Positions 51,709-59,377 are shown, numbered from the stretch's first letter. The stretch: DNA of 64,000 bases from Oceanococcus sp964629015 (GCA_964629015.1 CAZVMN010000001.1:310001-374000), one strand, 5' to 3'. The notes: a model not told the origin generated them from the letters alone. Translations and numbers: made by a program.

Positions 51709-52037
51709 GATGGGGTTTCCTGGCAGGTCATGGGGATGTTGCAGTTCTGGGCATTTCCGCCGCAGCAGTTCTCGGTCAAAAAGCCGAGCAGTTCGTTCAT
51801 CGCGTCAAAGTCGGTCGAATAGAAGATATAGCGACTTTCCTGTCGCGCTTTGATCAAGCCGGCGTTCTTCAACTCTTTGAGATGAAAAGACAATGTGGCG
51901 TGCGCGGTGCCCAAAGCCTCGCCGAGTGAGCCGGGGTTCAGACCTTCGGGGCCGGCTTGCACTAAGGCCCGAAAAATACCCAGGCGGGTTTCTTGCGCGA
52001 GCGCCGCGAGGCGGAGGGTGGCAGTAGCATTATCCAT
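51705..52037 (-). CDS. arsR: Arsenic-responsive repressor ArsR
   Basis: The 110-residue winged-helix protein of the ArsR/SmtB family has HATLSFHLKELKNAGLI as recognition region and a C-terminal Cys group, ENCCGGNAQNC, for arsenite binding, rather than the CVC in helix 3 of the E. coli type. It represses its own operon (arsR-arsI-acr3-arsC, perhaps chrA). The operator overlaps the -10 and the start codon, and the transcript is probably leaderless. Confidence 0.92.
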   Translation of the reverse strand: MDNATATLRLAALAQETRLGIFRALVQAGPEGLNPGSLGEALGTAHATLSFHLKELKNAGLIKARQESRYIFYSTDFDAMNELLGFLTENCCGGNAQNCNIPMTCQETPS

Positions 52038-52059
52038 ATTTCCAATATTATGGAAATAT
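52036..52059. promoter_or_regulatory. ArsR operator
   Basis: A perfect inverted repeat, ATATTTCCA (52036-52044) and TGGAAATAT (52051-52059), spaced by 6 nt. It covers the -10 hexamer and the first bases of arsR. Position and symmetry fit an autoregulatory ArsR site. Confidence 0.82.
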
Positions 52060-52074
52060 AGTTGGAAAAATCAA
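52045..52074 (-). promoter_or_regulatory. Promoter of the ars operon
   Basis: On the minus strand TTGATT (52074-52069) and TAATAT (52050-52045) are spaced by 18 bp. The -10 ends 7 nt before the arsR ATG, so transcription would begin at or next to the start codon. Confidence 0.65.
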
Positions 52075-52122
52075 GCTCAGCTGCGTTCTACGTTGTAAGA
52101 GGTTGGCTTTTTCGGTCTTTGC

Positions 52123-52138
52123 CATACGCTGGCGTATG
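52123..52138. promoter_or_regulatory. TetR operator 1 (fadE regulator)
   Basis: CATACGCTGGCGTATG: 6-bp arms CATACG/CGTATG with a 4-nt centre, upstream of the TetR gene. Centre-to-centre distance to the second dyad is 35 bp. Confidence 0.75.
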
Positions 52139-52156
52139 TGGCATGATGCGATGCAC

Positions 52157-52174
52157 CAATACGAAAGCGTATGG
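52157..52174. promoter_or_regulatory. TetR operator 2 (fadE regulator)
   Basis: CAATACGAAAGCGTATGG, a dyad with ATACG/CGTAT arms, ends 3 bp before the GTG start of the TetR gene. A third match, CAATACTCCACCGTATGG, lies upstream of the acyl-CoA dehydrogenase at 28-30 kb. Confidence 0.72.
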
Positions 52175-52177
52175 ACA

Positions 52178-52762
52178 GTGAAAAACTCGCTTAATGCCGA
52201 AGACTGGGCGCAAGCAGCCCTAGACGCAATCGCCGCCGGTGGCATCGAAGCCGTCGCGGTTGAGCCGCTTGCGCGTAAGTTGGGCGTGACCAAAGGGAGT
52301 TTTTACTGGCACTTTCAGAATCGTGATGCCTTGCTTCAGGCCGCGCTGCACGCCTGGGAGAAACAGGAAACCGCAGACGTCGTGAAACAGGTTGGCCATA
52401 TCGGCGATCCGCGCCAACGCCTGCAGCAAGTTTTTCGCGTCGCCAACTCGGGCATTCGCAACGGGCGTCTAACCGGTGTGTTTGCGGCATCGTCCTCGGA
52501 CCCGCGCATTGGGCCGGTGGTTGAACGGGTGGCAAAGAAACGGCTGGAATTTTTGCATGAGTGCTACGAAGCGCTCGGCTTTGCGCCGGAGGAGGCGCGG
52601 CGTTGGGCGATGTTCGCCTACGCCACATTCATGGGCACCCTGCAGTTGCGCAGTGACGATCCCACAGCGCTGCCGCGAGGGCGTGCCCTCAACGAGTACG
52701 TTCGTTTGTGCATGGATAGTTTGATCCCTGCCAATGTCGAAACGGTGCGGCGTAGCGCATAA
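52178..52762 (+). CDS. TetR family regulator of fadE
   Basis: The 194-residue protein has a TetR helix-turn-helix (VEPLARKLGVTKGSFYWHFQ) and a C-terminal helical domain. Frames starting further upstream run across both operators, so GTG 52178 is preferred. It is followed after 32 bp by fadE in the same direction, and two operators precede it, so it most likely represses itself and fadE and is released by a fatty acyl-CoA or similar ligand. The shared site upstream of the second acyl-CoA dehydrogenase suggests a small beta-oxidation regulon. Confidence 0.87.
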   Translation: MKNSLNAEDWAQAALDAIAAGGIEAVAVEPLARKLGVTKGSFYWHFQNRDALLQAALHAWEKQETADVVKQVGHIGDPRQRLQQVFRVANSGIRNGRLTGVFAASSSDPRIGPVVERVAKKRLEFLHECYEALGFAPEEARRWAMFAYATFMGTLQLRSDDPTALPRGRALNEYVRLCMDSLIPANVETVRRSA

Positions 52763-52794
52763 CGCCCTGCCGCAACCCCGCAAAGGAGATTCCC

Positions 52795-55260
52795 ATGATG
52801 ACCCTTGTTGCAGTTGTGACCGCCCTTGCCCTGTTCTGGGTATTGGCTTTTCGAGGTGCCCGCCTGTGGCTGTGGACACTCGCCGCCTTTGTTTACGTGG
52901 GTGGTTTGTTCCAATCTGGCTTGATCAGCCCTGGCGCTGCTGTTTGGGTTTTGGCGCTGCTGACGCCTCTGGCGATGCTGTTCAACATTCGCCCGCTGCG
53001 TCGCGCTATCGCGACCAAACCCTTGTTCAAAGCGTTCAAAGCGGTCCTCCCGGAGATGAATGACACCGAGCGCGAAGCGCTGGAAGCCGGTGATGTGTGG
53101 TGGGAGGGCGAGATGTTCCGCGGCAAGCCCGACTGGGCCAAGCTGATGAACTTTAAGCGCACCACCCTGAGCGAGGAGGAACAAAGCTTCCTCGACAATG
53201 AAACCGAAACCCTGTGCGCCATGCTTGACGACTGGCAGGTCGGCCGCGACAAGGATCTGCCGCCGGAAGTCTGGTCCTACATGCGCGAGCACAAGTTCTT
53301 CGCCATGCTGATTTCCAAGGACTGGGGTGGTCTGGGATTCTCGGCCTACGCCCAGTCCTGTGTGGTGACCAAGATAGCTACGCGCTCGCTGGTGGCCTCG
53401 GTCACCGTCATGGTGCCCAACTCGCTCGGTCCGGGTGAGTTGCTGATGCACTACGGCACACAACAGCAAAAGAAGGACATGCTGCCCAAGCTGGCCTCGG
53501 GTGAATGGCTGCCTTGCTTCGGTCTGACCGGGCCAGAAGCCGGCTCCGACGCCGGCGCGATTCCAGACACCGGGGTGGTGTGCATGGGTGACTATCAGGG
53601 CGAGCAAGTTCTTGGCATGCGCCTGAACTTCTCCAAGCGCTACATTACATTGGCGCCCGTCTCGGATGTGGTCGGTCTGGCCATCAAGCTGTTTGACCCG
53701 GACGGGCTGTTGGGCGACACATCCAAGGTCGAATACGGCATCACCTGCGTGTTGTTGCCGTCTGACTATCCCGGCGTGGAAATCGGCCGTCGTCACAATC
53801 CGTGCAATACCCCGTTCATGAACGGCCCGATCAACGGGCAAGACATCTTCGTGCCGATCGATTTCATCATCGGCGGCCAGACCAACGCCGGGAAAGGTTG
53901 GCGCATGCTGGTCGAGTGCCTGTCGGCTGGGCGTGGCATTTCCTTGCCAGCGCTGGCCGCGGCGGCATCCAAGGCCGCTTACCGGGCCACCGGAGCCTAT
54001 GCCAACATCCGGCGTCAGTTCAAAACGCCGATCGGCAAGTTCGAAGGCGTACAGGAGGCTTCGGCCCGTATCGCGGGCTTGACTTACAAGCTGGAGGCGA
54101 CGCGCAGCGTCACCGCATCGGCGGTGGACCATTGTTCGCCCTCGGTCGTCACAGCCATAGCCAAGTATCACATGACCAACATGATGCGGGTGCTGTTGAC
54201 TGATGCCATGGATATCCATGGTGGTCGCGGCGTCATGTCCGGCCCGAAGAATTATCTGCAGGCGGCCTATCAGGCGGTGCCCATCGCGATTACGGTGGAA
54301 GGTGCCAACATCCTGACTCGCAACCTGATGATCTTTGGTCAAGGCGCGATCCGTTGCCATCCCTATGTGTTTCCGGAGATGGAGGCAGCGCGCGAGGATG
54401 ACCTCAAAGAGTTCGACCATTTGCTGTGGAGCCATATCGGTTTCTCCATCAATCGCAGCGTTCGCGCGTTAACGCTGGGTCTGACCGGTGCGCGTTTGGC
54501 GAAAAGCCCGGTGGAGGGTCCGAGTCGTCGCTACTTCCAGCAATTGGAGCGTATGTCCGCTGCATTGGCCTTCACCTCGGACGTGACCATGGCCGTGCTG
54601 GGTGGCGAACTCAAGCGCAAGGAGCGTTTGTCAGCGCGCTTGGGTGACGTGTTGTCGCAGTTGTACATGGCCTCCGCCACCTTGAAGTACTTTCATGATG
54701 AAGGTGCCAACGAGGAAGACGTGCCGTACATGCAGTGGGTGCTGGACGATGCCTTGGCGGACATCAACAATGCCTTCGATGAATTCTTCAGCAACTTCCC
54801 GAATCGTCCGGTTGCGGCCTTGCTGCGGTTTGTTGCGTTCCCCTTGGGGCGGAGTTTCAAACCCGTATCGGATGCCGTTTCCGGACAGATTGCTGAGCAC
54901 ATGCTTAACCCCAGCGACTTGCGTGATCGTTTGACTGCGGAGTTGTACTTGAACCGCAGCGAAGAGGACCCGATCGGCAGTCTGGAACTGACCATGGACA
55001 AGCTACTGGCCATCGAGCCGCTGTACAACCGCTTCACCAAGGCGGTGGCCAAAGACATTGGGCCGCTCAACTTTACCCTGGAGCAGCAATTGCAGGCCTG
55101 TCAGGACAAGGGTGTGATCAACGCCGAGGAAGCCGCGCTGATTGCCGACTATGACCGCCTCCGGGTCGAAGCCATTCTGGTGGACGCCTTTGATCACCAG
55201 CTGGAAGAGGTCAGTCGCTGGCAACCGCTGGTTGACGAGCAGCGCAGTAAGGCTGCTTGA
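52795..55260 (+). CDS. fadE: Acyl-CoA dehydrogenase FadE
   Basis: First step of fatty acid beta-oxidation. The 821-residue length and build match FadE: an N-terminal membrane region (TLVAVVTALALFWVLAF; LAAFVYVGGLF), the dehydrogenase core (FGLTGPEAGSDAGAIPDTG, MDIHGGRGVMSGPKNYL) and the DUF1974 C-terminal domain (RSRRYF-like region to LEEVSRWQPL). AAGGAG lies 6-7 bp before the start; ATG 52795 and 52798 are both possible. A strong terminator follows. Confidence 0.95.
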   Translation: MMTLVAVVTALALFWVLAFRGARLWLWTLAAFVYVGGLFQSGLISPGAAVWVLALLTPLAMLFNIRPLRRAIATKPLFKAFKAVLPEMNDTEREALEAGDVWWEGEMFRGKPDWAKLMNFKRTTLSEEEQSFLDNETETLCAMLDDWQVGRDKDLPPEVWSYMREHKFFAMLISKDWGGLGFSAYAQSCVVTKIATRSLVASVTVMVPNSLGPGELLMHYGTQQQKKDMLPKLASGEWLPCFGLTGPEAGSDAGAIPDTGVVCMGDYQGEQVLGMRLNFSKRYITLAPVSDVVGLAIKLFDPDGLLGDTSKVEYGITCVLLPSDYPGVEIGRRHNPCNTPFMNGPINGQDIFVPIDFIIGGQTNAGKGWRMLVECLSAGRGISLPALAAAASKAAYRATGAYANIRRQFKTPIGKFEGVQEASARIAGLTYKLEATRSVTASAVDHCSPSVVTAIAKYHMTNMMRVLLTDAMDIHGGRGVMSGPKNYLQAAYQAVPIAITVEGANILTRNLMIFGQGAIRCHPYVFPEMEAAREDDLKEFDHLLWSHIGFSINRSVRALTLGLTGARLAKSPVEGPSRRYFQQLERMSAALAFTSDVTMAVLGGELKRKERLSARLGDVLSQLYMASATLKYFHDEGANEEDVPYMQWVLDDALADINNAFDEFFSNFPNRPVAALLRFVAFPLGRSFKPVSDAVSGQIAEHMLNPSDLRDRLTAELYLNRSEEDPIGSLELTMDKLLAIEPLYNRFTKAVAKDIGPLNFTLEQQLQACQDKGVINAEEAALIADYDRLRVEAILVDAFDHQLEEVSRWQPLVDEQRSKAA

Positions 55261-55271
55261 TCCGAGCAACA

Positions 55272-55298
55272 ACGCCGCCCCCTGATGGGCGGCGTTTT
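55272..55298 (+). terminator. Rho-independent terminator of fadE
   Basis: The stem ACGCCGCCC/GGGCGGCGT with a 6-nt loop is followed by TTT on the plus strand. The convergent membrane-protein gene ends inside the T run, so it may use the same hairpin. Confidence 0.8.
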
Positions 55299-55875
55299 AT
55301 ATGGGGATGTAGGCGCGCGTGATCACCAGCACCAAGGTGGGCTGAACGATCAAGGCCATCGCATCGTAGAGGCTTAATGGATCGCGTTGATAAGCGCTGC
55401 CGGCGGTTTCAGCGATATAACGCAAAACATAATGGCTGGCGAAAACGATCACCGTCATCCACAACAAAATGCCGGGATTGCTCAGTCGCAGTGCGACCTG
55501 GGCGCTCGCTTCAAAGTGATCAATGAATATCCATCCTCCGATCAGCGTCTGAAGCGGCAGAATCAAGGCGCCAACACGTTCGGCTTTGGGCAGCAGCGGC
55601 AGCAGCGCGCCGGCGATGAAAAGTATGTTGAGCAGCGAGTGCCAGTCAGGCCCTTTGAATACTGCGCGGTTTGCCGCGTGCAGGGCCGCATCATTGAGCA
55701 TCGGCTGCGGGTACACGCAATAAAGAAATCCGATGACCAGCAAAGTGCGCGCCGCAGGCAGATAAACATGCTCGGCGAGGGAGTCGGTGAGACCCTTGAG
55801 ATTGCGGTGCACCCAGGATTCCAGCGGAATCAGGGCCATCGCGCCGAGGGTCAGAAGGATTAATCCGAGCAACAT
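55297..55875 (-). CDS. Membrane protein of unknown function
   Basis: From ATG 55875 the protein has 192 residues and about five membrane helices (MLLGLILLTLGAMALIP; TLLVIGFLYCVYP; LNILFIAGALLPLLP; ILLWMTVIVFASHYVL; ALIVQPTLVLVITRAYI). The open frame extends to 55956, but that would overlap the ugd start. No family recognised. It is divergent from ugd with about 64 bp between starts. Confidence 0.7.
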   Translation of the reverse strand: MLLGLILLTLGAMALIPLESWVHRNLKGLTDSLAEHVYLPAARTLLVIGFLYCVYPQPMLNDAALHAANRAVFKGPDWHSLLNILFIAGALLPLLPKAERVGALILPLQTLIGGWIFIDHFEASAQVALRLSNPGILLWMTVIVFASHYVLRYIAETAGSAYQRDPLSLYDAMALIVQPTLVLVITRAYIPI

Positions 55876-55939
55876 GAGGGCGAGTGTATCCCGACTGTCA
55901 TCCGCTTTGATTAGAATGACCGACTGATCCAAAACCGGG

Positions 55940-57292
55940 ATGCCTGTGAAAGTCACCGTATTTGGTACCGGCTATGTTGGCCTGGTATCGGGAACCTGTT
56001 TGGCCGAGATGGGCCACGAAGTGATCTGCGTCGATGTCGATCAAGCCAAAATCGACGGCCTGAATGCGGGAAAGATCCCAATTTACGAGCCCGGCTTGGA
56101 GCCCATGGTCGTGCGCAATCACAAACTGGGCACGCTTCAATTCACCACCGATGCGGTGTCGGCGGTGCAGACCGGTGACGTCATTTTCATCGCTGTCGGA
56201 ACGCCGCCCGATGAAGATGGGTCAGCGGATTTGCAGTACGTTCTGGCCGTGGCGCGGACTGTGGGCCAGAACATGCAGTCGCACAAAACCGTGGTGGACA
56301 AATCCACAGTACCGGTGGGAACGGCGGACAAAGTTCGTGTCGCCATCGCCCAAGAGTTGGCGCAGCGTGACACGGACATCGGTTTCGATGTGGTCTCCAA
56401 TCCCGAGTTTCTCAAAGAGGGCGCGGCGATTGAGGACTTTATGAAGCCCGATCGTATCGTTGTGGGCGTGGATTCGGACGCGGCCGGCAAGGTCATGCGC
56501 AATCTCTACGCCCCGTTTGCGCGGACCAAGGAAAAGCTGATCGTGATGGATATCCGTTCAGCCGAGTTGACCAAGTACGCGGCCAACGCGTTGCTGGCGA
56601 CCAAGATCAGCTTCATTAATGAGATCGCAAATCTGGCCGAGCGTGTGGGTGCCGACGTTGAAGCCGTGCGTCGTGGGATTGGTTCCGATCCGCGCATCGG
56701 TTATCAATTCATCTTCCCGGGTTGCGGCTATGGCGGTTCGTGCTTCCCCAAAGATGTTCAGGCGCTTGAGCGCACAGCGCGCGCGAACGACTACGAGGCT
56801 CGTATTCTCGCTGCGGTTGAAGCCACCAATGCGGATCAGAAGAAGGTTCTTTTCAGCAAGCTGAATCGTCATTTCGACGGTGATCTTGCCGGCAAGACCA
56901 TCGCCGTGTGGGGTTTGTCCTTTAAGCCCAACACCGACGACATGCGTGAGGCGCCCAGTCGCACTTTGATGGAAGCGTTGTGGCAGGCTGGCGCGAAAGT
57001 GCAGGCATTCGACCCGGAGGCGATGGAAGAAACCCAGCGCATCTACGGCGAGCGTGACGATCTGGTGTTGTGCAACAGCGCCAACGCTGCCCTGGCCGAT
57101 GCCGACGCTTTGGTCATCTGCACCGAGTGGTCGCAGTTCCGCACCGCCAACTTCAAGCAGCTAAAGAGCCACCTCAAAGGCCGTGTGGTGGTGGATGGGC
57201 GCAATCTTTGGGTGCCCGAGGAACTCGCTCGCGAAGGGTTTTACTATTACGCCATCGGGCGGCCGGTCATCAAGCCGGTTGCCAACCCGTAG
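55940..57292 (+). CDS. ugd: UDP-glucose 6-dehydrogenase
   Basis: Oxidises UDP-glucose to UDP-glucuronate with two NAD, for surface polysaccharide. The 450-residue protein has the NAD motif VFGTGYVGLVSGT, the conserved FLKEGAAIEDF, and the active-site Cys268 in GYGGSCFPKDV. Start ATG 55940 or GTG 55946 are both possible. A hairpin repeat begins 2 bp after the stop. Shares UDP-glucose as substrate with the cellulose synthase. Confidence 0.96.
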   Translation: MPVKVTVFGTGYVGLVSGTCLAEMGHEVICVDVDQAKIDGLNAGKIPIYEPGLEPMVVRNHKLGTLQFTTDAVSAVQTGDVIFIAVGTPPDEDGSADLQYVLAVARTVGQNMQSHKTVVDKSTVPVGTADKVRVAIAQELAQRDTDIGFDVVSNPEFLKEGAAIEDFMKPDRIVVGVDSDAAGKVMRNLYAPFARTKEKLIVMDIRSAELTKYAANALLATKISFINEIANLAERVGADVEAVRRGIGSDPRIGYQFIFPGCGYGGSCFPKDVQALERTARANDYEARILAAVEATNADQKKVLFSKLNRHFDGDLAGKTIAVWGLSFKPNTDDMREAPSRTLMEALWQAGAKVQAFDPEAMEETQRIYGERDDLVLCNSANAALADADALVICTEWSQFRTANFKQLKSHLKGRVVVDGRNLWVPEELAREGFYYYAIGRPVIKPVANP

Positions 57293-57293
57293 C

Positions 57294-57501
57294 GGGTCAC
57301 GCAGCCTCTTACCATCAGTGTCCTCCGCGTCGCACGGCATGCGGTGCGATACCCTTCGCTACGCTCCGCTTTGTGGGGTCGGCGTGACGCGACATCCTGT
57401 CACGGCACGCCTCAATTCGCCGTCCTGGCGAATTATCCCCAGTCGCTCTGGCTTCGCTGCGGCGCTCCCCCTTGATCTGATGGCAAGAGGCTGCGTGACC
57501 C
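57294..57501 (+). repeat. Hairpin-rich intergenic repeat, copy 2
   Basis: 208-bp element, same family as 1149-1363. End arms 57294-57318 and 57477-57501 match in 24 of 25 positions (GGGTCACGCAGCCTCTT...). Inside are a near-palindrome TCGCACGGCATGCGGTGCGA, a hairpin at 57381-57411 (GGCGTG/CACGCC outer, CGCGAC/GTCACG inner, loop ATCCT), and a perfect 8-bp hairpin at 57414-57434 (AATTCGCC, loop GTCCT, GGCGAATT). It begins 2 bp after the ugd stop. Confidence 0.87.
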
Positions 57502-57522
57502 AACCTTACGCCCCTGAACAAA

Positions 57523-57720
57523 GGGCCGCGAGTGAGTTGGCGGGCTCATAAAGGCGCCGCACCGGATGACCGGCAAGTGACTGCGAGCGATTCGCCAGGA
57601 CGGCGAATCGAGGATCGTCAAGACAGGAGGTCTTGTCGATCCGGTCGCACCAAACTTGCTGGTCAGGAGGGTACCGCGCAGCGGTGCTGCGACAGAGCCT
57701 GCCAACTCACTCGCGGGCCC
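57523..57720 (-). repeat. Hairpin-rich intergenic repeat, copy 3 (inverted)
   Basis: 198-bp element in opposite orientation to copies 1 and 2, directly after copy 2. End arms 57523-57547 and 57695-57720 pair with one mismatch and one indel (core GCGAGTGAGTTGGC). The hairpin at 57612-57642 has outer GGATCG/CGATCC, inner CAAGAC/GTCTTG, plus-strand loop AGGAG; the hairpin at 57589-57609 is GATTCGCC, loop AGGAC, GGCGAATC. Together copies 2 and 3 fill almost the whole 466-bp gap 57293-57758, which holds no gene. Confidence 0.87.
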
Positions 57721-57758
57721 GTGGCACGGCATAAGCGGTTGTCGCTTTAAGAAGTCAG

Positions 57759-59201
57759 CTACTTAAACGTCGCCAGCGTGATCGCAATCATGCGTTTGAC
57801 AAAGTTGTTGTACGGCGGCGCCAGCCAATGGCTGACCGAGAATTTGTTCTCGATCACGGTGCGCTCGTGTGAGAACGCCTTGAAGCCCCAAACGCCGTGA
57901 GAGTTGCCGATCCCGGAATTGTTCACCCCACCGAATGGGGCGTTGATGTGCAGATACTGCACCACGCAACTGTTGATGCAGGAGCCACCGGCCGAAGTTT
58001 GGGTCAACACGCGTTCGGCTTGCTGCGTGTTTTTGGTGTAGATGTACAGCGCCAGCGGTTTGGGTGCGGCATTGATGCGCTGGACCACCTGATTGATATC
58101 GGTGAAGCTCAGAATCGGTAGCACCGGCCCGAAGATTTCCTCTTCCATGATGCGGCTGTTATCCGGAATGTCTCCGATCAGCGTGGGCGCAATGAAGTTG
58201 TCCGTGCTGTCCGTATCGCCGCCGGCGAGGAGCTTGCCGCCATTGTCGAGCGCTTCATCAACCAGCGATTTGATACGTCCGAAATGCCGGTTGTTGACGA
58301 TGCGAGCGAAGTCCGGGCTGCTCTTGGGGTCGGCACCGTAGGCTTCTTTGAGTTGCTCGCGGCATGCCTTGATGAAGGCATCCTTGACGCTTTCATGCAC
58401 GTACAAATAATCCGGCGCGATGCAGGTTTGCCCGCAATTGCTGAACTTGCCCCACATCACGCTCTGGGCGGCTTTCTTGATGTCGGCGGATTCGTCGACG
58501 ATGACCGGCGACTTGCCGCCCAACTCCAAGGTGACTGAAGTCAGGTGTTTGGCAGCGGCGGCCATCACCACCTTGCCGACGGCCGGGCTGCCGGTGAAGA
58601 AGATATGGTCGAACGGCAGTTCCAGCAGTGCGGTCGAGACGTCGACCTCACCTTCAAACATGGCCACTTCATCTTCGTGGAACACGTCGCTGATGATGTC
58701 GCGCAGGACGGCCGAGCAATGTGGGGTCATCTCTGAGGGCTTGATCATGGCCGTGCAACCCGCCGCGATGGCCGACACCAGCGGCATCAGGGTCAGATTG
58801 ATCGGGTAATTCCACGGCGCAATGATCAGCGAGACGCCCTTGGGTTCGTAGCGAATGCGGGTTTTGGTGCCGAACATCAGCATGGTTGGCCACACACGCT
58901 CGCCGCGCATCCACTTGCCGATGTGGCTGATGGAGTGTTTGATTTCAGCCAGAATCGGCGTGATTTCAGCCAGATCGACCTCGACGCCGGGTTTCTTGAA
59001 GTCCGCGTAGCAGGCTTTGTGGATGGCATCCTGACGCGACAAAATGGCCGTGCGCAGTTTCTTCAGTTTGGCCACGCGCTCCGTTTTGTTGGAGCTGCGC
59101 AAGGCCAAGGCGCGTTGTTGCTGCAAGGCGAAGACACGTTGAATATCGGCTTGCATCGCGCTTTCAAACTTGGGATGAACATCCTGGGCCACTGCACTCA
59201 T
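57759..59201 (-). CDS. Aldehyde dehydrogenase, coniferyl/fatty aldehyde type
   Basis: The 480-residue protein belongs to the short class 3-like aldehyde dehydrogenases, which include coniferyl-aldehyde and long-chain alkanal dehydrogenases. Motifs are IIAPWNYPINLTLMPLVSAI, LELGGKSPVIVDESAD, with the base Glu, and the catalytic Cys260 in NCGQTCIAPDY. The C-terminal segment (SHWLAPPYNNFVKRMIA) is amphipathic and may contact membranes. ATG 59201 chosen; a longer frame has no similarity. A dyad upstream suggests repression by a TetR-like protein not found here. Confidence 0.9.
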   Translation of the reverse strand: MSAVAQDVHPKFESAMQADIQRVFALQQQRALALRSSNKTERVAKLKKLRTAILSRQDAIHKACYADFKKPGVEVDLAEITPILAEIKHSISHIGKWMRGERVWPTMLMFGTKTRIRYEPKGVSLIIAPWNYPINLTLMPLVSAIAAGCTAMIKPSEMTPHCSAVLRDIISDVFHEDEVAMFEGEVDVSTALLELPFDHIFFTGSPAVGKVVMAAAAKHLTSVTLELGGKSPVIVDESADIKKAAQSVMWGKFSNCGQTCIAPDYLYVHESVKDAFIKACREQLKEAYGADPKSSPDFARIVNNRHFGRIKSLVDEALDNGGKLLAGGDTDSTDNFIAPTLIGDIPDNSRIMEEEIFGPVLPILSFTDINQVVQRINAAPKPLALYIYTKNTQQAERVLTQTSAGGSCINSCVVQYLHINAPFGGVNNSGIGNSHGVWGFKAFSHERTVIENKFSVSHWLAPPYNNFVKRMIAITLATFK

Positions 59202-59238
59202 AAGAATCTGCCTGCATAGATAAGGGGCTTTACGGCGC

Positions 59239-59254
59239 TTAACCGATCGGTCAA
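59239..59254. promoter_or_regulatory. Operator-like dyad upstream of the aldehyde dehydrogenase
   Basis: TTAACCGATCGGTCAA contains the perfect 10-bp palindrome ACCGATCGGT with TT/AA flanks, 38 bp before the start. This form is common for TetR-type operators. The cognate protein is not evident. Confidence 0.45.
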
Positions 59255-59319
59255 TAGCCGGTTGCGTAGTGCACCACCACGGTGCCAGCCTGTCAATACG
59301 ATCTGACGGATGGCCTGCG

Positions 59320-59325
59320 TATAAT
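59320..59325 (+). promoter_or_regulatory. Likely -10 element of the rfb operon
   Basis: A perfect TATAAT lies 52 bp before rfbB. No good -35 is visible at 16-18 bp (TACGAT at 17), so this may be an activator-dependent or weak promoter. Confidence 0.45.
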
Positions 59326-59377
59326 GCGCGCAGACTTTCCGGGCCTGCCAACGCAGCATGCCCTCAATGGATACAGC

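Noticed and set aside
52618..54435. Open frame of 605 codons on the minus strand opposite fadE
   Set aside because: It lies wholly within or across the TetR and fadE genes, has no recognisable domain, and is the usual effect of GC-rich codon use on the opposite strand.
57294..57720. The hairpin repeats as integron attC sites, CRISPR repeats or plain terminators
   Set aside because: There is no integrase or cassette array, no regular spacing, the hairpins lack T runs, and each copy is a 200-bp multi-hairpin unit.
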